Under the pieces are notes generated by a model. The model searched no databases. It worked only from the letters and a program-made list of their open reading frames with translations, and had not been told where the DNA came from. From positions 1 to 45,089 of the IMG/VR virus record IMGVR_UViG_3300043449_001526: a stretch of DNA of 45,089 nucleotides. One strand, 5' to 3'. The position numbers and the translations under genes are program-made. Shown here one piece after another: positions 38,612 through 45,089 of the stretch. Source of the DNA: a virus. The stretch's first letter is position 1. Each line of letters starts with the position of its first letter.

Positions 38612-39331
38612 ATGAGTGATGGCTTTTTACTATTGCACGGAAAGGGGGCTGGGCCAGAATATCCAGCCTGTGCAATGCGACCACTGTACAATCAAATGGT
38701 AGGCGACGGAATAATTGTTGATTATGTTGCACACTCTTGGGCAATGGGAAAGCTATATCAGCAACCATTTGAATATTCCCTTCCTGATGTTCGTCAAGGT
38801 ATTAACAGATTGGTCGAAAAAGGGGCTACACGAATACACATTGTAGGACATAGTTTAGGTGCTAATGTTGCTTTCTTTTATGCCACTCATTTTGATAACT
38901 TTAAAAGCATTGTAGCACTAGCGCCAGCACATAATACACACTTAGCAAAGTTTAATCAGTGGTCATTATGGAGTCGTAATAAAGCACGAGCATTAATTGA
39001 TAGTGGTAATAATCAGCCTGCAGACTTTATTGACGTAGCAATGGCCGAAGTATATATTACACAAGGTATTCCTAGTGCATACTTTTCATATTTGAACCCA
39101 GAAGGGAACACAGTTATGACTCGTAATGTGCGAAAGTTTTTACAGCCAGTCAATTTGTTTATTGGCACAGGCACAGCAGACGTCACACAAGTAAATGTCA
39201 AGGCATTGTTATTTGATCCTGCACGTAAAACTCCAGCTAGCCAATTACTACAAACCGCTAACGACCATATTAACGTAGTCGTCAATTCTTACCCAAATTG
39301 GAGGCAATGGTGTGCTGATTTGGCAGGTTAA
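38612..39331 (+). CDS. Alpha/beta hydrolase
   Basis: 239 residues with the nucleophile elbow GHSLG (VGHSLGANVAFFYA), an oxyanion-type LLLHGKGAG near the N-terminus and a terminal NDHINVVV histidine. The fold is that of serine esterases/lipases. No signal peptide, so cytoplasmic. It follows the lipoprotein gene by nine bases with AAGGAATTAC as ribosome site, so they form a two-gene unit bounded by a terminator. Substrate unknown. Confidence 0.82.
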   Translation: MSDGFLLLHGKGAGPEYPACAMRPLYNQMVGDGIIVDYVAHSWAMGKLYQQPFEYSLPDVRQGINRLVEKGATRIHIVGHSLGANVAFFYATHFDNFKSIVALAPAHNTHLAKFNQWSLWSRNKARALIDSGNNQPADFIDVAMAEVYITQGIPSAYFSYLNPEGNTVMTRNVRKFLQPVNLFIGTGTADVTQVNVKALLFDPARKTPASQLLQTANDHINVVVNSYPNWRQWCADLAG

Positions 39332-39397
39332 AACTGTAGTTAAAGCGTAAAAAAACTTTGGCGTTTGGGCAAATCGCCTCATACGGCATCACTAGAC

Positions 39398-39421
39398 AGG
39401 GCACATTGGTTGCCCTATTTT
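39398..39421 (+). terminator. Probable intrinsic terminator
   Basis: AGGGCA (39398-39403), a seven-base loop, TGCCCT (39411-39416), then ATTTTC. It closes the lipoprotein-hydrolase unit. The 66 bases before it contain an imperfect GGCG/CGCC hairpin (39354-39379) and no gene. Confidence 0.65.
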
Positions 39422-39422
39422 C

Positions 39423-39451
39423 TTGACTTACCATAAGTATTTTGCTACAAT
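39423..39451 (+). promoter_or_regulatory. sigma70-type promoter giving a leaderless message
   Basis: TTGACT 39423-39428, TACAAT 39446-39451, 17-bp spacer. The predicted start falls at 39457-39459, on the second of two ATG codons. Confidence 0.72.
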
Positions 39452-39457
39452 AGCATG

Positions 39458-39973
39458 ATGAAAGTTATCAATGTTATTGCCGGCCCCGGAACGGGCAAAA
39501 GCACACTAGCGTCAGGCCTGTATCATGAAGCCAAGCGCCGAGGGTGGAATGTAGAGTTGGTTACGGAAGTGGCCAAGGACCTAGTTTGGGAAGGCAGACA
39601 TTGTGCGCTGAGTAATCAGGCCTATGTGTTTGGACGTCAAGTACAACGAATACACAGGTTAGAGGGACAAGTAGATTATGTCATAACTGACAGTCCCTTT
39701 TTATTGAGTGCTATCTATGCTCCTGAGGATTATCCCCCAGAGTGGGAGCAGGTGGTAGTAGAACTTTGGAAACGTTACAACAATGTTGTGGCATTTCTAG
39801 AGCGCGGCCCGTGGTTTGATGATCGCGGCCGTGTGCATAGTCTCCAACAGAGCGTGGAGATCGATCAGAAGATCGCGGTGCTACTGCAAAAGCACAATAT
39901 AACCTACACCCAGGTTGATTGTGGATACAGTAACCCAGGTGAAGTATTAGACAACGTTTTGTCAAATGCGTAA
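39458..39973 (+). CDS. P-loop ATPase/kinase-like protein (AAA_28-like)
   Basis: 171 residues. Walker A GPGTGKST follows the first strand (KVINVIAGPGTGKST); VITDSPFLLSAIY has the Asp-Ser-Pro typical of AAA_28/NadR-type nucleoside kinases and T4-like P-loop proteins. The C-terminus contains VDCGYSNP. It phosphorylates or hydrolyses an unknown substrate; a link to NAD metabolism through NadR kinase similarity is only a possibility. The start is ATG 39455 or 39458; the promoter suggests leaderless translation from the latter. Confidence 0.7.
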   Translation: MKVINVIAGPGTGKSTLASGLYHEAKRRGWNVELVTEVAKDLVWEGRHCALSNQAYVFGRQVQRIHRLEGQVDYVITDSPFLLSAIYAPEDYPPEWEQVVVELWKRYNNVVAFLERGPWFDDRGRVHSLQQSVEIDQKIAVLLQKHNITYTQVDCGYSNPGEVLDNVLSNA

Positions 39974-40005
39974 CTGGAGGCGGTCTCGATGAAAGGAGGT
40001 GTAGT

Positions 40006-40677
40006 ATGCACATGACCTTGAATTATAACTTGGGCATGTCTGAGCGAATGGGCGACCGTTTGCTTGTAAGGGTAATTGCATTACTCTTAATTTTTACAAT
40101 ATTGTTTTCTTCTGTTACAGAAGCCAGACGAGTTGTTGTAGAAGAAATAACTCACGGATTAGAAACAGTTGATGACTGGGCGTTTGCTAAAGTTACCAAT
40201 TATAGAAAAGAAACGTGGGATCAGCGTATCAATCGCTTGATTAATACAAATATTCAAAATGCCGGTGGCGTATCAGCCGCAGTGGCCGATCGTGAAACAC
40301 GTTGTTTAGCAGAAAACGTTTACTATGAAAGTCGCGGGGAGCCATTAAAAGGTCAATTAGCAGTTGCCAAGGTAACACTTAATAGACTAGAAGAAGGCTA
40401 TGCTAAAACAGTTTGCGGCGTAGTAAAGCAAGGATGTCAATTCTCCTGGGTATGTAACGGCGCAGTCTCTCGCCCGTTTGGATACGCATGGACACAAGCA
40501 GTTGGTATCGCATTGGTTGCGCTAAATGAATCGGGTAAAGTTGAAGATCCGACTAACGGTGCAAGTCACTTTCATGCTACATATATAGAGTGGCAACCAG
40601 GATGGCGTAAAGTGCAAGATTCTGTACGTCAAATTGGTAACCATGTGTTTTATAGAATTAAACCAAAGAGAGATTAA
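40006..40677 (+). CDS. SleB/CwlJ-type cell wall hydrolase, candidate endolysin
   Basis: 223 residues. An N-terminal hydrophobic segment (LLVRVIALLLIFTILFSSV) ending TEA-RR acts as a signal peptide or anchor; the C-terminal domain has LAENVYYESRGEP with the catalytic Glu, AVAKVTLNR, CQFSWVC, GASHFHA and IGNHVFYR, all hallmarks of the SleB (hydrolase_2) family. These cleave peptidoglycan glycan strands (lytic transglycosylase or amidase). Export plus wall hydrolysis suggests a secreted endolysin. The ribosome site AAAGGAGGTG (39992-40001) is the strongest in the window, implying high output. Confidence 0.88.
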   Translation: MHMTLNYNLGMSERMGDRLLVRVIALLLIFTILFSSVTEARRVVVEEITHGLETVDDWAFAKVTNYRKETWDQRINRLINTNIQNAGGVSAAVADRETRCLAENVYYESRGEPLKGQLAVAKVTLNRLEEGYAKTVCGVVKQGCQFSWVCNGAVSRPFGYAWTQAVGIALVALNESGKVEDPTNGASHFHATYIEWQPGWRKVQDSVRQIGNHVFYRIKPKRD

Positions 40678-41016
40678 ATGAGAAGATTATATCCAGCCAG
40701 GCTTCTAGAAGTGCGCGGTACCGATACCTTAGAAGTAGAACTAGACCTTGGCTTTAACGTGTACAGTCGCCAAAAGATTCGTCTATTTGGCGTAGCAAGC
40801 GCCAATAAAGATAATGAAGTAAAAATAGTTTTAACTGAACTATGCAAGGATGGATTCATCGTTGAACCAATCATTACAAAACGTGCAAAGCTAGGACGAG
40901 TACTTGGCTGGGCATATCTTGCAAATGATCTTGGTGATCCTACTCTTAATATCAACGAAGCGTTAGTTGATCAAGAACTAGCAACATCTTTCCAAGTTGA
41001 CGACGAGGAAGAATAA
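40678..41016 (+). CDS. Degenerate SNase-like protein, 112 aa
   Basis: The layout YPARLLEVRGTDTLEVEL, KIRLFGVASAN, KLGRVLGWAYL and NINEALVDQELA tracks the SNase fold, but the DTPE signature has become VASAN, so the catalytic Glu is lost and the enzyme is probably inactive. It may bind nucleic acid or protein. No signal peptide, unlike the secreted homologue at 36902. It starts directly after the SleB stop and overlaps the hydroxylase gene (TAATG). Confidence 0.65.
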   Translation: MRRLYPARLLEVRGTDTLEVELDLGFNVYSRQKIRLFGVASANKDNEVKIVLTELCKDGFIVEPIITKRAKLGRVLGWAYLANDLGDPTLNINEALVDQELATSFQVDDEEE

Positions 41017-41762
41017 TGTATGAGGCGGAACTAACTGCTCGAAAGGTAGCGGTATTTGATACAGCTATCTTTGACCAGTATCGTGCGTGGGAAGCTAAAT
41101 TTGATTGGGATACGCCTAATTGCTTCCTACGTCGAGTCCCGCCAGGCAAACGTCCCGATCATACCTACATAATTTACCTGCCAGTAACGCCCGGCCGTAG
41201 TGCAAGTTTCAGTAGAGAAATGTCAGCGTATCCTCCAGCGATTAACACGCTATGGGACAACATTTTAAAGCCATGTTGCGACCATTTAATGAGTCTAACC
41301 GGAATAGACGATCCTGTACTTGTTCAAGCAGACATTGCACGTATGAAGCCACGCGAAGGCGATACATTACTGCATACTGACACACGTTACAATCAACGCT
41401 ATGCTCGTCGTTACAATATTGCCATCAGCACTAATACTGATTGCTGGCTTTACCACAACAGTTATGATTTAAATAATGGTGGTGTACGTGATCACATTGC
41501 CGAAGGCGAGCTATGGGAATTAAACAACAAGATTCCACATACCGCAGTAAATGGTGGTGATACATGGCGTACCCATTTAATCATTGACGTTATGCCGCAA
41601 AACTATTATAACCGTATGTGTGAACGATACAACCCATACGACAAAGTACCAAACCCACAATCATTAAATACTACCTACGATTATGATATTGCAGGTAATT
41701 TGATACATGAGCCTCTATTTGAGGATCTACCACACTGCTTTCCAGCAAGGACACACATATAA
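41016..41762 (+). CDS. Aspartyl/asparaginyl beta-hydroxylase-like oxygenase
   Basis: 248 residues. The Fe(II)/2-oxoglutarate site is visible: His120-Thr-Asp122 (LLHTDTR), RRYNIAIST, WELNNKIPHTAVNGG with His175, and Arg185 in TWRTHLIID, in the order of the AspH family. Members hydroxylate Asp or Asn side chains of proteins, or amino acids, in the cytoplasm. Coupled to the genes on both sides. The minus-strand gene at 8088 is a second, more distant oxygenase of this kind. Target unknown: a virion protein, a host ribosomal protein or a peptide are all possible. Confidence 0.82.
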   Translation: MYEAELTARKVAVFDTAIFDQYRAWEAKFDWDTPNCFLRRVPPGKRPDHTYIIYLPVTPGRSASFSREMSAYPPAINTLWDNILKPCCDHLMSLTGIDDPVLVQADIARMKPREGDTLLHTDTRYNQRYARRYNIAISTNTDCWLYHNSYDLNNGGVRDHIAEGELWELNNKIPHTAVNGGDTWRTHLIIDVMPQNYYNRMCERYNPYDKVPNPQSLNTTYDYDIAGNLIHEPLFEDLPHCFPARTHI

Positions 41763-42964
41763 TGAAATTTACATTCACAGATAAGCTAATAGCAGTATTG
41801 GCTTTACTAAGCGGACTAAGCATTAGTACCGTTGCCATTTACTATTCCGTAGCTGGCTTGGTTAGCATTTTCTCAGCAGCCGTTATTCCAATTGTAGTGA
41901 TGGGCGTTACGTTAGAAATTAGCAAACTGATTGCCACAATGTGGTTAAAGATCAACTGGACCCGTGCGCCATTCTTTATTAAAGCGTACATGTCTGCCGC
42001 TATCGTAATCTTAATGATTATTACTAGCATGGGTATTTTTGGATTTTTATCTAAGGCACACTCTGACCAAAGTTTAGTATCCGGAGATGTACAAAGCAAG
42101 ATTGCCGTGTACGATGAAAAAATTAAAGTAGCAAAGGATAATATTGATGCAAATCGCAAAGCACTCAAACAAATGGATGAGGCTGTGGACCAAGTTATGG
42201 GTCGAAGTACAACAGAAACGGGTGCGGACAAAGCAGTTGCGATCCGTAGAGGGCAGGCCAAAGAACGCACTCGATTACTTTCTGAAATTGCAGCCGAACA
42301 GAAAACTATTACCAAACTTAGTGAAGAACGGGCACCCATCGCCGCTGAAGTACGTAAGGTGGAAGCAGAAGTTGGTCCGATAAAATACATCGCGGCTTTT
42401 ATCTATGGCGACAATCCAGATGCTAACGTGCTAGAAAAAGCAGTTACATGGGTAATCATTATTATTGTTGCAGTATTTGACCCGCTTGCAGTTATCTTGT
42501 TGCTAGCAAGCCAGTATAGCTTTCAATGGTTTAGAAAGCCAGAAGAAACTGTTGAGCAAGCGGTTGAAAAAGTTGAGGTAGCCGAAAAGCCTGAGTCATA
42601 CGTTAAAGGCGATGACAGCTTTAAATTTCTAGCCGAGTACGAAGACTTGCACAAGTATCCTGCAAGTGACGCTGACATTGACGAACTTGCCACTGCTAAA
42701 CAAGATGCACGTACATCAGTTGTTGGTGATGTTAATATCAAAGACGAACCTGTGTTTAAAGAAGCAGTCGATGCTGGCATTTACAATACAGATGGATCCT
42801 TTGCACCTCCAGGTACACCAGGTGAGCAATGGGCAGTACAATCTGAGCAACCCGCCGAAGATAATTTAGATAAAATATATAAAGCAAGTTCTGAAGAATT
42901 AGCTAAGAAGCATCGTAGCCGTGGATGGTTCCAGGCTGTGTTTCCAAAGAAAGATAACCAATAA
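41762..42964 (+). CDS. T4-like phage integral membrane protein
   Basis: 400 residues. Four predicted membrane helices (LIAVLALLSGLSISTVAIYY, IFSAAVIPIVVMGVTLEISK, AAIVILMIITSMGIFGFL, AVTWVIIIIVAVFDPLAVIL) enclose a roughly 110-residue coiled coil rich in Lys, Glu and Ala, and a long acidic cytoplasmic tail follows. The motif VTLEISKLIATMWL and SMGIFGFLSKAH matches a protein I recall from T4-like marine phages, function unknown. Coupled to the hydroxylase gene. Confidence 0.75.
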   Translation: MKFTFTDKLIAVLALLSGLSISTVAIYYSVAGLVSIFSAAVIPIVVMGVTLEISKLIATMWLKINWTRAPFFIKAYMSAAIVILMIITSMGIFGFLSKAHSDQSLVSGDVQSKIAVYDEKIKVAKDNIDANRKALKQMDEAVDQVMGRSTTETGADKAVAIRRGQAKERTRLLSEIAAEQKTITKLSEERAPIAAEVRKVEAEVGPIKYIAAFIYGDNPDANVLEKAVTWVIIIIVAVFDPLAVILLLASQYSFQWFRKPEETVEQAVEKVEVAEKPESYVKGDDSFKFLAEYEDLHKYPASDADIDELATAKQDARTSVVGDVNIKDEPVFKEAVDAGIYNTDGSFAPPGTPGEQWAVQSEQPAEDNLDKIYKASSEELAKKHRSRGWFQAVFPKKDNQ

Positions 42965-42972
42965 GGCCTAAT

Positions 42973-43395
42973 GTGAGTGATTCAAATGTTTATATCGTAA
43001 GCCCACCAACACTGTACCTTCCAGGGGGTGGACTTTCATTTTGCTTAATCAGCAACGATGAAAAATGGCAAACTAAGATTATTGATCTATTTGAAAAAGA
43101 AATGCAAAATCAACTAACGTTTTTTGCAACCGAAACGTCAATACGTGACCCCAAGGCCTGGGTATGGTATTGGCATGTAGCCGACAGTTGTTCAATGATT
43201 ATTGTTGATACAGCGTCATGCTCTGAACATGAAATCCGTATGGCACTAGGTATGTGCAAGCACGAACTGCCAGTTATCTTTCATGTCAAGCCCGGCAATG
43301 ATGACTTTGCCGCACTGCTACATTCTATTCAAATTCCCAGCTTTGAAGACATTTCACATTTAATGACGCTAATGGAGGCTGCTCTTGGAGGATAA
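42973..43395 (+). CDS. Hypothetical protein, 140 aa (GTG start)
   Basis: GTG 42973 follows AAGGCC weakly. [20 protein letters not shown] at the N-terminus, then [20 protein letters not shown] and [13 protein letters not shown]: an alpha/beta layout reminiscent of nucleoside 2-deoxyribosyltransferase-like folds (Asp in a strand followed by a Ser/Glu helix), but the catalytic set is not clear. It overlaps the TTG-extended frame of clpX. Confidence 0.55.
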   Translation: MSDSNVYIVSPPTLYLPGGGLSFCLISNDEKWQTKIIDLFEKEMQNQLTFFATETSIRDPKAWVWYWHVADSCSMIIVDTASCSEHEIRMALGMCKHELPVIFHVKPGNDDFAALLHSIQIPSFEDISHLMTLMEAALGG

Positions 43396-43399
43396 GAAA

Positions 43400-44617
43400 A
43401 TGAATCTAACTTGTAGCTTTTGCAACAAGCATCGCGACAGTGTCAAAGCACTTATAGCCGGCGACACTGCTTACATTTGTAACGAATGCATTCATTTGTG
43501 TTTAGAAGCATTAGACAAAGATGAACCAAAAGAGTCAGTGGCATTTGACTCTAGCGTTACACCTTTAGAAATCAAATCCTATCTTGATCGTTATGTAATT
43601 GGTCAAGACCATGCCAAGCGTAATCTAAGTGTGGCAGTTCGCAATCACTACAAACGATTAAGCCAAGGTAGTGATATTGATCTTATTAAGAAAAGCAACG
43701 TACTACTAATTGGCCCCACTGGCTCGGGTAAAACGCTGTTGGCTAAGAGACTAGCAGATCGCCTTAATGTACCTTTTGCAATGGCTGACGCTACTACGCT
43801 AACTGAATCCGGTTACGTTGGCGATGATGTTGAAAGTGTTATCCATCGACTATTACAAGCCGCAGACGGTGATATCAAACGTGCCGAAACAGGTATTATC
43901 TACATTGACGAAATTGACAAGAAAGGGCGCAAAAGCGAAAGCTCAAGCATTACCCGTGACGTGTCAGGCGAAGGTGTACAGCAAGCATTGCTTAAACTAA
44001 TCGAAGGTACCGAATGCCGTGTTCCCCGTGACGGTGGCCGTAAACATCCAGGACACGATACTAATACAGTTAATACCAAGAACATACTATTCATCTTAGG
44101 TGGAGCATTTGTAGGCCTTGATGAACAAGTTAAAAAGCGCATGACCGGTGGGACTAAGATTGGCTTTGGTGCTGAAGTAGGTACTGCTGAAATTCGTGCT
44201 GACCATTGGATCGCAAACGTAGAGCCCGAAGACTTTGTTAAGTTTGGTATGATTCCCGAGTTCATGGGCCGTATTCCAGTTATTGCCGCATTAGATACAT
44301 TGGGCGCAGAAGACTTGGTACGTATTATGCGTGACCCCGATGATAGCATTGAACGTGAATACCAAGCTATCTTTAAAATGGACGGAGTTGAACTAGAATT
44401 TACACCCGAAGCCCGTACTGCAATCGCCAACCTAAGCATTGCTAAGAAAACTGGAGCTCGTGGCTTAAGAAACATTATTGAGCAGATTTTATTAAATATA
44501 CAGTTTAATCTACCGGAAATGTCACGTGAAGGATTAAGTAAAGTTATAATTACTGAACTGGCTGTGGAAGACCACAATCCGGTTAAGATGTATAAGAATA
44601 AAGAAGCATCAGTTTAA
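43400..44617 (+). CDS. clpX: ATP-dependent Clp unfoldase ClpX
   Basis: 405 residues from ATG 43400, which has GGAGG well placed; TTG 43385 is rejected. Complete architecture: N-terminal zinc domain (Cys5, Cys8, Cys27, Cys30), Walker A GPTGSGKT, pore loop GYVGDD, Walker [13 protein letters not shown] loop TKIGFGAEV for docking on ClpP, and KTGARGLR sensor 2. All residues needed for a working unfoldase are present. It would feed substrates to the phage ClpP (12874) or to host ClpP. Lies in the unit oxygenase - membrane protein - 42973 - clpX - bS21. Confidence 0.96.
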   Translation: MNLTCSFCNKHRDSVKALIAGDTAYICNECIHLCLEALDKDEPKESVAFDSSVTPLEIKSYLDRYVIGQDHAKRNLSVAVRNHYKRLSQGSDIDLIKKSNVLLIGPTGSGKTLLAKRLADRLNVPFAMADATTLTESGYVGDDVESVIHRLLQAADGDIKRAETGIIYIDEIDKKGRKSESSSITRDVSGEGVQQALLKLIEGTECRVPRDGGRKHPGHDTNTVNTKNILFILGGAFVGLDEQVKKRMTGGTKIGFGAEVGTAEIRADHWIANVEPEDFVKFGMIPEFMGRIPVIAALDTLGAEDLVRIMRDPDDSIEREYQAIFKMDGVELEFTPEARTAIANLSIAKKTGARGLRNIIEQILLNIQFNLPEMSREGLSKVIITELAVEDHNPVKMYKNKEASV

Positions 44618-44625
44618 GGAACACA

Positions 44626-44892
44626 ATGAGAGAATCTCAAAGAAAATCAAAAGGTACAACCGTTACGGTCAAAGATGGCAACGTAGAAAAAGCACTTCGT
44701 AAGTTTAAAAAGAAGATCCAAGAAAGCGGCAAGCTAGAAGAACTTCGCGAACGCGAGCAATATGAAAAGCCGACTACAACTCGTCGTTTAGCCAAAAACA
44801 AAGCAGTTCGTCGTTACCAAAAGCAAGTTGAATCGGACGAATTGGCAGGCAAACGTGCGCCACGCGAAGGCAAACTTCGCCGCATGTACTAA
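44626..44892 (+). CDS. rpsU: Ribosomal protein bS21 homologue
   Basis: 88 residues, slightly longer than bacterial bS21. TVTVKDGNVEKALRKFKKKI is the family N-terminal signature, followed by LREREQYEKPTTTRRLAKNK and a basic tail ending RRMY. bS21 sits near the anti-Shine-Dalgarno region of the 30S subunit and helps initiation; phage copies are known from large freshwater phages and are thought to replace the host protein on ribosomes. AAGGAAC precedes ATG 44626. The very strong AAAGGAGGTG of the lysin gene fits translation biased towards phage messages, as an inference. Confidence 0.9.
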   Translation: MRESQRKSKGTTVTVKDGNVEKALRKFKKKIQESGKLEELREREQYEKPTTTRRLAKNKAVRRYQKQVESDELAGKRAPREGKLRRMY

Positions 44893-44900
44893 AATAACTC

Positions 44901-44929
44901 TTGACTTTTTGATAAGAAATAAATATAAT
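44901..44929 (+). promoter_or_regulatory. sigma70-type promoter of hsp20
   Basis: TTGACT 44901-44906, TATAAT 44924-44929, 17-bp spacer. The transcript should start near 44936, leaving a leader of about 79 bases. Confidence 0.85.
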
Positions 44930-44936
44930 TGTGTAT

Positions 44937-45006
44937 GTTAGTGCCATGAGGGCTAACGCACAATGTGATGCCAATAGGATCACAACTTTAGACTCGCTAT
45001 AAGGAG
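44937..45006 (+). promoter_or_regulatory. ROSE-type RNA thermometer candidate
   Basis: Three successive hairpins in the hsp20 leader: GTTAG/CTAAC (44937-44941 with 44953-44957), GTGAT/ATCAC (44965-44969 with 44979-44983), and a last one in which CTCGCT (44993-44998) pairs with AGGAG (45002-45006) around a three-base loop with G44996 bulged. UYGCU pairing to AGGA with a bulged G is the diagnostic core of ROSE elements. Confidence 0.55.
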
Positions 45007-45014
45007 ACTATATT

Positions 45015-45089
45015 ATGTCTAATCATTCAAATCTACAGCCATACCAAAGATTCGGTATTGGGTTCGATCACTTGTTCAATGAACTGGAT
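45015..45089 (+). CDS. Small heat shock protein Hsp20 (IbpA-like), 5' part
   Basis: Only 25 codons lie in the window; the gene runs off the right edge. YQRFGIGFDHLFNELD matches the N-terminus of IbpA-type Hsp20 proteins (RSAIGFDRLFNHLE). Start ATG 45015 follows AAGGAG at 45001-45006. Hsp20 chaperones hold unfolding proteins; they are common in T4-like cyanophages. The alpha-crystallin domain must be confirmed beyond the window. Confidence 0.8.
   Translation, partial: MSNHSNLQPYQRFGIGFDHLFNELD

Noticed and set aside
39458-39973. Third step in NAD metabolism (NadR-type ribosylnicotinamide kinase)
   Set aside because: Only the general P-loop and DSP motif match; it is distant from the NAD genes and has its own promoter.
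43900-44577. 225-codon minus-strand ORF
   Set aside because: Shadow of clpX; the + strand frame carries all ClpX motifs.
1-45089. Recoding of UGA as a sense codon
   Set aside because: Dozens of genes end in TGA, often overlapping the next ATG, and the single in-frame UGA in the release-factor gene is isolated.

Overview
The window reads as an accessory and early-gene region of a large tailed bacteriophage (probably a T4-like or jumbo phage) infecting a Gram-negative bacterium. Evidence: about 85 tightly packed genes, nearly all on the + strand and often sharing ATGA or TAATG junctions; many tiny ORFs; two tRNA genes; and hallmark phage cargo (RNA ligase, ATP-dependent DNA ligase, SleB-type lysin, ClpP, ClpX, ribosomal protein bS21, Hsp20, a T4-like-type inner-membrane protein). 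A Gram-negative host is inferred from the lipobox lipoprotein, the Isc-type Fe-S proteins and the IbpA-like Hsp20. No capsid, tail, terminase or replication genes are present, so the phage cannot be placed more precisely. The standard genetic code is used: UAA, UAG and UGA all end genes.

Layout. 0.1-3.4 kb: phosphatase, a release-factor-like gene interrupted by an in-frame UGA, metallophosphoesterase and T4-Rnl1-type RNA ligase. 3.4-5.4 kb: tRNA-Ser(GCU), tRNA-Arg(UCU), a penicillin-binding-type D,D-peptidase whose start lies inside the tRNA gene, a gamma-carbonic-anhydrase-like protein and a small membrane protein. 5.4-8.7 kb: unknown protein, PP-loop ATPase, GNAT-like protein and a convergent 2-oxoglutarate oxygenase-like gene. 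8.8-13.5 kb: secreted SxxK hydrolase, IscU, IscA, Smr and ClpP. 13.5-16.5 kb: novel-family protein A plus two radical SAM enzymes. 16.6-19.4 kb: NadM-Nudix and NAMPT, a complete two-step NAD+ salvage route. 19.5-30 kb: AAA ATPase, WGR protein, DNA ligase and about 30 small genes driven by a recurrent sigma70-type promoter cassette. 30-36.9 kb: novel-family protein B (minus strand), two twitch-type radical SAM enzymes, and novel-family proteins C and D. 36.9-45.1 kb: secreted nuclease, FG-GAP lipoprotein, alpha/beta hydrolase, P-loop kinase-like protein, SleB lysin, asparaginyl hydroxylase-like enzyme, membrane protein, ClpX, bS21 and the start of Hsp20.

The most novel element is a four-member paralogous protein family (A 13491-14417; B complement 30010-30864; C 33802-34578; D the C-terminal half of 34575-36875). 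It is found only next to the four radical SAM genes, in two separated clusters. I recognised it by aligning conserved motifs by eye and know no function for it. With phage-encoded IscU and IscA that could supply Fe-S clusters, this looks like an undescribed radical-SAM-based modification system.

Transcription appears to use host-like sigma70 promoters: 16 matches, every one with a 17-bp spacer. Several leaders carry notable RNA structure, including a ROSE-type thermometer candidate before hsp20 and hairpins with the ribosome-binding site in the loop before both NAD genes.
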